Assembly (NCBI GenBank): GCA_019054805.1
Contig: JAHQIY010000005.1
Coordinates: 4,013,501-4,077,500, forward strand
Source: Brachionus manjavacas
Taxonomy: Eukaryota > Rotifera > Eurotatoria > Ploima > Brachionidae
Length of the DNA: 64,000 bases
Reading direction: 5' to 3'
The position numbers and the translations under genes are program-made. The notes under the pieces are model-generated. The model saw nothing but the letters and a program-made list of their open reading frames with translations. It did not search any database and was not told where the DNA came from. Positions 55,425 through 64,000 of the stretch are shown in pieces (position 1 is the stretch's first letter; the number at the start of each line of letters is the position of its first letter).

Positions 55425-55627
55425 AAAAATTTGCCATAGCTTTGTTGCTATTATTATGGTTCGTTGAATGTCACTTATTTATTTTGATTAATTTTAATTT
55501 TCAAATAACCAAAATTTGCTCCTAATTCTTGATGTTTAAACAATTGATCTTTTGATTTATTTTGATAAACACCTTTTTTAAAATCAATTTAGATAAAACT
55601 CTTTTATTTTCTTTGGAAATCAGTGAA

Positions 55628-55635
55628 TATAAATA
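55628..55635 (+). promoter_or_regulatory. TATA box of Trp-repeat copy 4
   Basis: TATAAATATTAG, about 85 bases before the ATG at 55716; the same sequence as at copy 1. Confidence 0.6.
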
Positions 55636-55715
55636 TTAGTTAATTTTAAGAAAATTAAATTACAAAATACTTTTATTCAATCATTCCTCTTGAAAAAATA
55701 ATAAACATTACAAAG

Positions 55716-56009
55716 ATGTCTTGCGGATTTTCATCAGCTGCTCCTTTAGCTACTGCTCCACTCAATTGGAACACTCAACCTTTGACCGGTTCTCCTCTAG
55801 CTTACAATCACTGGAACACTCTACCGTTGACTGGTTCTCCTCTAGCTTACAATCACTGGAACACTCTACCGTTGACTGGTTCTCCTCTAGCTTACAATCA
55901 TTGGAACACCTTACCATTAGGCTCTGCTCCACAAAATTGGGGACAATGGAACTCTGCTCCTTTTAACTTGGGCTGTGGTTCTGCTTCTTCTTCTTCTGCC
56001 TTGTGGTAG
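55716..56009 (+). CDS. Trp-repeat protein, copy 4 (97 aa, diverged)
   Basis: Same length and layout as copies 1-3, but the units read WNTQPLTGSPLAYNH then WNTLPLTGSPLAYNH twice: its three units are more alike, with His replacing Ser at position 15, and the tail has FNLGCGS instead of FNSGCGS. Frame and length are intact, so it is probably functional. Its 3' flank is unlike that of copies 1-3 soon after the stop. Confidence 0.85.
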   Translation: MSCGFSSAAPLATAPLNWNTQPLTGSPLAYNHWNTLPLTGSPLAYNHWNTLPLTGSPLAYNHWNTLPLGSAPQNWGQWNSAPFNLGCGSASSSSALW

Positions 56010-56929
56010 ATAATCCTTTTTTTATTTATTTTATCTAATTTTTCTAAAATAAATTATCTAATTTTCGATTTTTAAATTTGGGAAATAATTTTTTTTTGTC
56101 TCTTTATCTGAAAATATAATGAGAATTACTGTGTCAAAGTTTATCTCCTTGCCACAGAAAGTCTCATTGCATGATGTTTAAAATAAGTTTTTTTGTTCAC
56201 TTTTTTCCGACATCTTACGCATCACCCCTTAGATGAAGTTTTGGTGAATGAAAATTCTTACTTGTGCCAAATTTGTTTATAAAATAATTCTTCTAAAAAT
56301 TTGATGATATTTTTTCCAAAAATTCCTTGTTTAATTTAAAAAAAACGTAAAAATTAACTTCTTTTCGATTTTTTAGTCTTGTTACAGTTCAATAATTTGT
56401 TTATTTTCATTTCATATTAGTAGTATTTTTTTTTAATCATTGTGACAAGTCTAATTGCTCGTAGAAAAACACAACTTATATTTGATGAGCTTGCAGAAGC
56501 ATTACTGCTTTTAGTGGTTTTTTTGAGCTTTTTTATGCTCGTTACTAACGTCTTTCGACCCAATTATTTATATTCTACTTGACTTACGAGTCCTCGCACG
56601 TCCCCATATGAAGATAATCTTGTTCTAATTTGGGGTTGCAAATTTAGATAAATGGTAACAACCATCCAGCATAATAATACAGCAATGATTTAAATCAAAT
56701 AGAAGCACAAGCACGAATCCAATTTTATTTTCTGATGCTAAATTTGAAATGATGTTTTGCTTTTGTATTTTTTTACAATAATTTACGTAAAATAAAAACG
56801 ATTTTGGTAAATTAAAAAATCATAAATTTTTTTCAAATTAATTTGATTTCAGAGCTTATCAGCATCCTCGTTCCCATTTCATGAATGACTGGTAAAACAA
56901 AATACAAAGAATTTAATGTCACTGTAAAT
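56010..56929. other. Intergenic stretch
   Basis: A/T-rich, no coding-like frame or recognised element. Confidence 0.4.
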
Positions 56930-56998
56930 GACTAGGATTTGAACCAGTCTCTCAGGCGCAATAAACTTTAGTTATTCCCACTTGACCACCAAATCTCC
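56930..56998 (-). other. tRNA-like relic or SINE head
   Basis: On the minus strand TGGTCAAGTGG resembles the tRNA A box, and GGTTCAAATCC, 40 bases on, the B box. Between them AATAA-CTAAAGT-TTATT forms a perfect 5 bp stem with a 7-base loop (T33 present, anticodon position AAA), and GACTGG-TTCAAAT-CCTAGTC makes a T arm. The D arm is incomplete and the acceptor ends do not pair, so it is not a working tRNA. Confidence 0.45.
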
Positions 56999-57673
56999 TA
57001 TTTTTAACAAAACTTTTCAATACTAGTTAACCATTCCAAACTGCAAAGGTCTCCCCAAACAATTATTTGTTTTTGGATTTTTAACCCAACATTGAACAAC
57101 AAAGTTGAAAAGTGAGGTCAGGTTCAATTCGAACAAAAATAAAAGGTTTTGTGGAATTTAGTACAATAGAACAGAATAAAATTTCAAAAGATTTTATAAA
57201 TTTTTTGCTAAAATTCTTTAAAGTTACTTTAAAGTTACTTGTTTTTTTTTAGCGTTAAATTCTGTTCAACTCTGTTAATTTGAACCAAGTCTCTCAAATA
57301 TAAAGAAATGAAATAAAAACATTTCAATTTTTTCCGTCATTTGTCCATTTTTTTTGTCCAACATTGTTCAATTTCAGATTGATAACTCAAAAAATCAAAA
57401 AAATTACAAAAGCGATAAACTTAAACAAATTAAAAACTAAAAACTTAAGAACTTAAGTGCAGAAATTAAAAACTTAAGTGCTATCTGAATTTCTAATTTT
57501 TGACTTTAATTTCGTAAACTACGTCTTTTGAAACCTCAAATTTCATTTTTTTTGGAAAGCTCAAAAAAAAGATTCTATACCTAAGGGTCTAAAAATAAGT
57601 AACCCTTTAAAAAGTTATTGTTCTTTCAGATCCAAGTATTCAATGGTAAGATTAATTTAAATTTTAAAATTAT
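56999..57673. other. Intergenic stretch before the Tc1 element
   Basis: A/T-rich; contains short tandem repeats (TTAAAGTTACTTTAAAGTTA near 57220 and AAAACTTAAG-type near 57435-57482). No gene seen. Confidence 0.4.
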
Positions 57674-59012
57674 ATACAGTATGTCTAGAAAGTTTAGAAC
57701 ATTACTAAAAAATTTAAAAACAATATTTTAAGGTGTAAAAATCTAAAATTAAAATCAATTAACATATAATGTTAAATATACCATCTTAAAGATAATTTTA
57801 TTAGCTTTCTTTTGATATATAGATTGTTCAAAAAAAATTTCTGAACACTCCAGAACCCATTTACAAAAAAAACAGATAAAATTGAACAAAAAAAAATAGT
57901 CTACAAAGTTTAGAACAATTATTTTATCCTAAAATTTTAGCACACCTTGACAATTTCTGACCATTTTTTTTCACCCAATGCTTGGAATGTCTTTTCATAC
58001 TGTTTGCTTGCACTTTTTACGTTTGATTTATTATTTTTGGATTTTAAAATCAGTCATTTTATTGAGTTGTACCATTTTGGCGTTTATTCATAAAAATGGT
58101 CAAAAAAAAGTATCTTAGGTGGCAAATAATTGGTCTATTGAAGGATAAGACCAAATTTAAACAAGAAATAGCAAATCTAGAAGCAGTTTCGAGAAAATGT
58201 GTGATTACAACAAAGCCCAATTATGAGAAGACATCCGTGGTCAAAGAATTGCCAAGGTCTGGTAGACCCCGAAAGCTTACCAGTCGAGATGAGTCGTACA
58301 TTTTTAGAAAGGTCAGAATCAATCCTAAAACAAGCTATAGACAGCTAGCCTCTGATTTTAGTTCTAAATTTCCAAATGTTATTGTTAGTAAAGACACTAT
58401 AAGAAAAGTTCTATTAAAAAACTAATTTCGAAGTATTAAACAGAAAATCTAGAGTGGTTGTAAAGCGTTTTGCAAACGAAAGTATCACCCCAAGTTTTGT
58501 TTACCTAAGTAACAAAATGGTGGAGATTCGGCTGGTATTTGGGGATGTGTTAATTTTAAAGGTACTGGATGCTGCTCCATTTATACAGGCAGAATTAATC
58601 AATTTGTGCACATGGACACTCTAGAAAATAACTTATTACCTAAAAATTGATATTTTTTGATCAGAGTCAAGACTGTTTTTTTCAGCAGGATGGCGCAAGT
58701 GCACATACTGCTCATTCCTTTCGAGATAGGTTTCAAGAAAAACAAATAACAGTTCTCCCCTGGTGCCCAAGATCACCTGATCTCAATCCAATAGGGAATT
58801 TATGTTCATATATTGACCACAAAATGGTCAATACAAAAATTACGTCAATAGAGCATTTAAAAAGCGTTCTTTTTGATGAATGGTTGAAAGTTCCTAATGA
58901 AGTAGTAAAAAACATGATTGAATCTATTCCAAAACGTGTCGCTGAGTGTATTAAAGCTAAGGGTGGACATTTTAAATTTTAAAAAATAAATGTTCTAAAT
59001 TTTGTAGACAAT
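57674..59012 (+). mobile_element. Tc1-like DNA transposon, dead copy
   Basis: Left end after TA: CAGTATGTCTAGAAAGTTTA, with GTCTAGAAAGTTTAGAACA matched inverted at the right end (GTCTACAAAATTTAGAACA, about 58990-59008) and repeated internally at 57900. Length and the C-terminal position of the transposase fit Tc1 elements. The outermost right end has decayed. Confidence 0.8.
58096..58982 (+). pseudogene. Tc1-like transposase, frame-shifted
   Basis: 58096-58425 is the DNA-binding half (KELPRSGRPRKLTSRDESYI, the GRPRK-type hook between the two helix-turn-helices). A frame-shifted middle follows with stops (about 58430-58640: GGDSAGIWGCVNFKGTG). 58647-58982 carries the second catalytic Asp in FFQQDGASAHTAHSFRDRF and the block SPDLNPIGNLCSYI, where live elements have NPIENLW: the third catalytic residue, Glu, is Gly here. 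It ends KAKGGHFKF, close to the usual KGGHTKY. Inactive. Confidence 0.88.
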
Positions 59013-60958
59013 TTTTTTTGTTAAAAAATTTCACTCCTTTTTTTTTGCGGTTTTTTTACTTCGATTTTTTTTTCTATCCTAGTTTTTGTACTTTTCCAAA
59101 AAAAATTTTTTTAAATAAATTTCTTAAAAAAATATCTTTTTTTATATTTAGCCGCACGGCTTTGAAAGAGCATAAAAATTTCCTACACTCAGGTAAATAA
59201 TTTTATAAAATCATGTTATTTCATTTACTTTTTGAATATATTTATATTGATTATGCTTTTGAATGTTTGAACTAAATTTTAGACCCAATCTCATTAAAAA
59301 GTATTCAAAATGTCTCTGCAATACGGAGCGAATGTTTAAACCTCTTTCATGATAAAAATAGGGGGACGAGTTTCGTCTGGGTAATAATTGCGGTGTAGAT
59401 GGTCAACTCAATGCAATAAACTCTGTTGCTCAAAAATGGACTTGAAAAGGAGATGAGCGCCTCTTAATTATCCACCAGGATCGAAAAGAGACAATTATAA
59501 TAAAGTCTAAATCTATTTGTTCTCGTCCTAATAGCCTTAGGGTTTTTGCCAGAAAAATATTATTGAGGTGAAAACTGATGATCAGATAGAAGTTGATATT
59601 AAACTTGTTAATAATAATAATTTTTTTGTATGGAAGAAGAGATGGTCTCAATAGATATTTCCCTTATTTCACAATAAATTGAATTTATACAATCAACTAA
59701 AATGACTAAACTATAAATATGAATAAATATGAGATAGATTGATTAATAGAAAAAGTTCAGGTCAAACAGTGAAGGAATGTTTAACAGGAGTTTAGAAACT
59801 TTAGAGTCCCGGAAAAAGAAAATATTATTTTAGATCTCAACTAAAATAAATGGCTTAAAACTCTCTGCATTTCCGAAAAGTGTTCTAAAAAATGAAATTG
59901 TGCATTAATCTAACAATTCCATTATCTGTTTTGTTCACTATCAAAACTGACTGGTATTTGTCTAATTTGGCGTTCATAGATTTATTTTCGAGTTAAATAA
60001 ATCGATGAGCCATATATTGAGCTTGATTGTCATTGTTAAGTGGAAATACAGTTTATTAAAATTATTTGACTTAGATATTGAAACAAAAATTGTCAAAAAC
60101 ATTCATTTATGTGCAAATATTTATCCTAAAAATTTAATAAACGCTTTAATAGGCTCTATGCCGCTCAAGAATCTAAACCATCTTTGATAAAACAAAACAG
60201 ATATCAATTTATTTAAACAGTTAATTTAGTCAGTAACAAAATAACTATATAAAATGAGATTACAAGCAATTTGATTGATGATAGAGTTCGTGACTAAAAC
60301 AAGTTTAAATTAGATTACTGAAAGTTAGACTTCGAATTTTGATTTTTGTTTTTTTTTCCACACACACACATAAATCTAAAACTTAAAGACCTGTTTTCTC
60401 AATTATTTGTTTTGTTTTAATTAAAATTTACAAATTTTTATTAAAGTATGTGACTTTTGGGCGAAATTTTCTCGCTTAGACATAAAAAGCAGAGCAATTA
60501 TTGACAATTTAAAATATTTTATTTTGATTGTAATTCTTTCCAACAAAAAAAAAAGAAAAAGAAAAAAGAGTAAAATCTAAATGGATATCTAATACAGTTT
60601 AGTCTCTAATGGAAAAAATAATTGAAAGAAACTTTTAGTTTTGTTAGCTAAAAATTCAACAATTGGATACATAGAGAGTCTAAGAACCGCCCTTGTGCAC
60701 ACATATTTATCTATAATAACTTAAAAATAAAAATACGATTGGGTTTAGAACCGCTTTAGGTTTATAAGCCAGTTAAAATTTGCTTTCGAGCTAAAAAACA
60801 TCAAATAAAAACTTGCAACTAATATTGTTTCTAATTATATCAAATATTCGGATAAAAACCTAGCTCTCTTTTATTAATTTTATTATTTTTTCTTCAAAAT
60901 AAAAAACACTTCACAAAATTAACTCGTTTTTTTTCTCTCCTAGAAAATAAAAGATAAA
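59013..60958. other. Region between the Tc1 element and the DMRT gene
   Basis: A/T-rich overall. A coding-looking patch lies at 59283-59570 in two plus-strand frames (59283-59397: SLKSIQNVSAIRSEC, LNLFHDKNRGTSFVW; then VDGQLNAINSVAQKW, and 59449-59571: GDERLLIIHQDRKETIIIK, SRPNSLRVFARKI). A TTTAG...CAG|GTAAAT segment at 59151-59192 looks exon-like. I recognise no family, and a stop and frame shift argue for a pseudogene. The 3' part must contain the DMRT promoter; GGATAAAAACC at 60849 is TATA-like. Confidence 0.35.
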
Positions 60959-61924
60959 ATGAATGAGTATTATTTAAATTTTGCACTAAAAAATCAACTC
61001 CAAGACATGAACAAAAATTTTCTATTCATGCCTAGTCATTTGAACCAGGTGGTCGATCAAATATCTAGCTCGTCTTCGGACACAAATTCAGCCGAGCCGA
61101 AAAATCGCACTTTGACTCAGAGTGATGGAGGGATCCGCAAGCCGAAATGCGCGCGGTGCCGCAATCATGGAACCATTTCTTGGCTGAAAGGGCACAAGAG
61201 GCATTGCAAGTTTAAAGACTGCGTTTGTGCCAAATGCAACCTGATTGCGGAGAGACAGCGCGTTATGGCCGCTCAAGTTGCTCTCAAGCGGCAGCAAGCC
61301 GCCGAGGATGCCATGATGAACAATGTGGCGCTTTATTCGCCCGAATCCTCTCAAAATAACAGTGCGGTAGCTAGATCTAGAAATTCTGATTCTGAAGATG
61401 GCATCGAAAAATTCGATTCGGACAAAATTCAATCAAGAGAACCGAAAGAAAATTCCGAAATTCAAATGTTCCACAATCTCGAAATAGCCAGGAAAATATT
61501 TCCGCATTTCAGACCCGAACTTGTCTCATTTTTTCTAAACATGTTCAGCAATGACTTGAAAAAGACAATCGAGCATTTGGTTCTGTTGGCCCGGAGCACC
61601 CAGTTCTCCAACGAATTTTGTTTCGTGAACAATAGCAGTAGTGCAGTCACGCCGAATTCTGGCGAAAGCTTTGCTCTTGCGCCCTCGTCTCTCTCTTCGC
61701 ACAATTTGTCACAGTTTCAAGAATTAGACACCCGGAAATTAGAATCAAACCAGAGATCCACAGATTTATATTCTATTCAAAATTTACTCAATTTAAAACA
61801 AAATTTAGGCCAAGAAAAATCATTATCTAATTTTTCAGAATTATCTGCTTTGGCCAAAATGTTCTCAAATTCAGCATTGCACTATTCGGTTGAAAAAGGT
61901 TCAGAAATCGAAGCCAAAAAGTGA
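60959..61924 (+). CDS. DMRT (doublesex/mab-3 related) transcription factor with DMA-like domain
   Basis: Nuclear DNA-binding protein of the family that controls sexual development and neural patterning. Intronless frame of 321 residues. The DM zinc module is at residues 61-110: [31 protein letters not shown] and [20 protein letters not shown], with all six Cys and two His in place. Residues about 175-212 ([29 protein letters not shown]) resemble the DMA domain of the DMRT3/4/5 and DMRT93B groups, though diverged. The remainder is Ser/Asn-rich. The start ATG follows AAAATAAAAGATAAA; an upstream intron cannot be excluded, since TTTTTTTTCTCTCCTAG at 60929-60943 is a good acceptor. AATAAA signals lie at 61940-61970. 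Confidence 0.93.
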   Translation: MNEYYLNFALKNQLQDMNKNFLFMPSHLNQVVDQISSSSSDTNSAEPKNRTLTQSDGGIRKPKCARCRNHGTISWLKGHKRHCKFKDCVCAKCNLIAERQRVMAAQVALKRQQAAEDAMMNNVALYSPESSQNNSAVARSRNSDSEDGIEKFDSDKIQSREPKENSEIQMFHNLEIARKIFPHFRPELVSFFLNMFSNDLKKTIEHLVLLARSTQFSNEFCFVNNSSSAVTPNSGESFALAPSSLSSHNLSQFQELDTRKLESNQRSTDLYSIQNLLNLKQNLGQEKSLSNFSELSALAKMFSNSALHYSVEKGSEIEAKK

Positions 61925-62290
61925 TTTATTTGTAAATAATAATAAATTTAGTGATCCATTATAATTTAATAAATTTTTTTTCTAAATTTTTAATTATTGC
62001 GAGTTCATAGAATTTTGTTGCACTCCATCCATGTCTCAGTAGTTGGTAGATTTAACAAGCTGAATTACTAAGAGTTTAAAAGATATATATTAAATGTCAG
62101 ATTAATTTAATCAGGATTATTTTTAATTAGCTCGGTGTGAACTAACTGCAAATAATTGTTAAATTTTTTAATTTAAAATTTGTAAAGATACAACTCCATT
62201 GATATAATCTTTGAAGAACAAAGAGAATATCAAATAGCAGTTGGAGTTTGAAGTGAAAAAAATTGCTAGAAATCAAAAATCAAAAACTTG

Positions 62291-62370
62291 TGGCCTAAAT
62301 TTCTCTGATATTTGATATCAAATTCGATAGAGAAAATTTTAAGTTAGAATAGCATGAATTCTAGAAAATA
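62291..62370. repeat. Dispersed ~80 bp repeat, copy 1
   Basis: CCTAAATTTCTCTGxTATTTGATATCAAATTCGATAGAGAAAATTTTAAGTTA block, also at 62842-62920 in the same orientation with few differences. TTTGATATCAAA inside it is a perfect palindrome. Confidence 0.85.
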
Positions 62371-62841
62371 TGGCTCATACGCTTTTCAGCACAGAACTCT
62401 TTATACTTTTGCCTGCCTGTAAATCACTATTTTTCCATAATTCGCCTGGAAACTTAAAAATAAAATTTAAGAAAAAGTGACAATCTGATTGAACCTATAT
62501 CAAAAACGGCTAATGATAAAAAAGCTTTTGAATATTTTTATTCGAGACTGATGAATAGCTTTGTGATCAATAGATCAATGTTGAAGTTTGCTATTCAAGT
62601 TTTCTATATTTAATAATATCAACTTGATTTTTACAGATTTTGAAAAAAAAATCAAAAAATTTATTTAAATATTTCAAAGTTTTAAATGGCTTTTTTTTCA
62701 CAATCAATTACATAAATTTAATTTTTTAATTTTTATAATTATTTTATACAATTAAATAAATGGAGTTTTAATCGGACTTTCATGACATGGGCACTAGCGT
62801 GCTTGTTAGCCTTGAAAAAAATCAACTAGAAGTTTTAGTTT

Positions 62842-62920
62842 GCCCTAAATTTCTCTGGTATTTGATATCAAATTCGATAGAGAAAATTTTAAGTTAGGAT
62901 GGTATGAATTTTAATAGAAA
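62842..62920. repeat. Dispersed ~80 bp repeat, copy 2
   Basis: Second copy of 62291-62370, 551 bases on. Unknown noncoding element. Confidence 0.85.
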
Positions 62921-63689
62921 AAAGCGTAATTTATCCGATCTGTGATCGGTGCATTGTGATTTTTCATACAAAAAATTAAAATTCTTAATAAAAGTTAGTA
63001 TTTTAAATTATTTATTTTTCTTAATTATTTCTCTTAAACATAAAAGGTGAAACAAACAATGTTTCATTTAATCGTGCAGTTTAAAAAAATCATAAATAAA
63101 ATTTCGTAATAATTTCGATTATTTTTAATCAAATTGTACGATAGTTTTGAATCGCTACAGTGATGATTTGATTCAAGGATTATAAATATTTACGTTAATT
63201 TTCCTTATTTGACAAAATTTACTATAATTAACGTAAAATACAAAAAAGTAAATCCTAATAAAAAAAATTTATGAATTTACGGTGATTTAAAAAAGTTTTC
63301 GTTAAATTTTGTCAAAAAACGGAAATTAAAGTAAAAAATGATAGAATCCTAGAATCATAAACAATTTTTTATAGTCTTTTTCTAATTTTAAATTAACAAT
63401 TTCTTTTAAAATATATCAGTCTAAAAATTTAATTTTTTGTAAATTTCAAATAATTCAAAATTTTATGTCAATATAAAAATTATTTTACATTTTTACATTT
63501 TCATACTTTTAAATTAAAAAAAAAGAGACAAAATAGAGATATTAGCAGTGACAAGATCTCACCACTAAATTAAATTCTTAATATTTAATTAAAAATCAAA
63601 ATATAAAAAAAGAATAAAAATATGATTATATGATCAAAGGCCTTTATTAAAAAAAAATTCTTAAAAAATAAAATAAAAAAAAGAACTAT

Positions 63690-63983
63690 CTACCACAAGG
63701 CAGATGAAGAAGAAGCAGAACCACAGCCCAAGTTAAAAGGAGCAGAGTTCCATTGTCCCCAATTTTGTGGAGCAGAGCCTAATGGTAAAGCGTTCCAATT
63801 ATTGAAGGCTAGAGGAGAATCGGTCAACGGTAGAGTGTTCCAGTGATTGTAGGCTAGATGAGAACCAGTCAATGGTAGAGTGTTCAAATTATTGTAGGCT
63901 AGAGGAGAACCGGTCAACGGTAGAGTGTTCCAATTGAGTGGTGCAGTAGCTAAAGGAGCAGCTGATGAAAATCCGCAAGACAT
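63690..63983 (-). CDS. Trp-repeat protein, copy 5 (97 aa, most diverged)
   Basis: Same length, start and tail as copies 1-4, with unit changes: NLNTLPLTGSHLAYNH (Trp replaced by Leu), WNTLPLTDSPLAFNN and WNALPLGSAPQNWGQ. The leader before the ATG is the same as in the other copies as far as the window reaches (64000). It lies 7.7 kb from the cluster with the DMRT gene between, so the family extends beyond one tandem block and may continue past the window. Confidence 0.83.
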   Translation of the reverse strand: MSCGFSSAAPLATAPLNWNTLPLTGSPLAYNNLNTLPLTGSHLAYNHWNTLPLTDSPLAFNNWNALPLGSAPQNWGQWNSAPFNLGCGSASSSSALW

Positions 63984-64000
63984 CTTTGTAATGTTTATTA

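Larger units (their letters stand above)
54880..56009. repeat. Unit 2: reverse-complement copy of the gene pair
   Basis: 54880-55690 is the reverse complement of about 52770-53545: copy 3 corresponds to copy 2, and the central spacer (GGCAAATTTTT...TATTCATCGATTTAA side now on the left) is flipped. Copy 4 occupies the place of copy 1 but has diverged. The match at the left edge starts abruptly at CATAAATGTGAAAGATC. Confidence 0.88.
61925..63689. other. Intergenic region with a short direct repeat
   Basis: A/T-rich, no coding-like frame. Holds the ~80 bp repeat listed separately and, near 63047-63090, GTGAAACAAACAATGTTTCATT, a short palindromic element related to one in the UPF1 intron (24446-24495). 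Confidence 0.5.

Noticed and set aside
55721..55966. 81-codon frame overlapping Trp-repeat copy 4
   Set aside because: Alternative-frame shadow of the repeat; it is not kept open in the other copies.
52446..56009. CRISPR-like or satellite array
   Set aside because: The 45-base repeats are in coding phase within short genes; there are no spacers and no long tandem array.
60005..60187. 60-codon frame upstream of DMRT
   Set aside because: Composition typical of A/T-rich noncoding DNA and no supporting splice or promoter signals.

Overview
Nuclear DNA of an AT-rich invertebrate animal. Protein genes are split by short GT-AG introns (mostly 45-140 bp). They include animal-type genes (aryl hydrocarbon receptor, GFOD, CDK8, DMRT). 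Intergenic DNA is very A/T-rich and full of decayed transposons. The lineage cannot be fixed from sequence alone; a rotifer-like or other small-genome protostome is my guess.

Layout. 1-2609: 3' part of an aryl hydrocarbon receptor gene (PAS-A end, PAS-B, activation tail); the intron/exon edge that precedes it is copied again at 4739-5217. 5520-6981 (-): a GFOD1/2-like Gfo/Idh/MocA protein. 11323-14208 (-): meiotic MutS homologue MSH5. 15042-20384: a large TA-flanked DNA transposon with ~60 bp inverted ends, holding a dead pogo/Tigger-type DDE transposase and a ~57 bp piece of MSH5 coding sequence. 20987-26162: UPF1, strikingly GC-rich. 27107-27820: a pogo-like MITE. 29732-31655: CDK8 in ten exons. 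About 31979-36199: a Mutator-like (MULE) transposon with long inverted ends and an OTU/vertnin-like N-terminal region. 36187-41960: three damaged non-LTR retrotransposons. 42458-42993 (-) and 50933-51325 (+): two small Tyr/Pro/Asn-rich proteins with TATA boxes. 44510-46092: DLST (mitochondrial 2-oxoglutarate dehydrogenase E2), followed 279 bp later by SSU72 (46372-47152). 51837-56009: four copies of an unrecognised 97-aa protein built of 15-residue Trp-led repeats, in two divergent pairs inside large inverted repeats; a fifth copy is at 63690-63983. 57674-59012: a dead Tc1 element. 60959-61924: an intronless DMRT (doublesex-type) gene.

The housekeeping and regulatory genes (UPF1, SSU72 and CDK8 in RNA metabolism/transcription; DLST in the TCA cycle; MSH5 in meiosis) are not functionally clustered. 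The least explained material is the Trp-repeat gene family, which looks lineage-specific, recently amplified and possibly homogenised between palindrome arms. All exon boundaries were placed by hand from GT-AG signals, reading frame and family conservation; no search or alignment was run.
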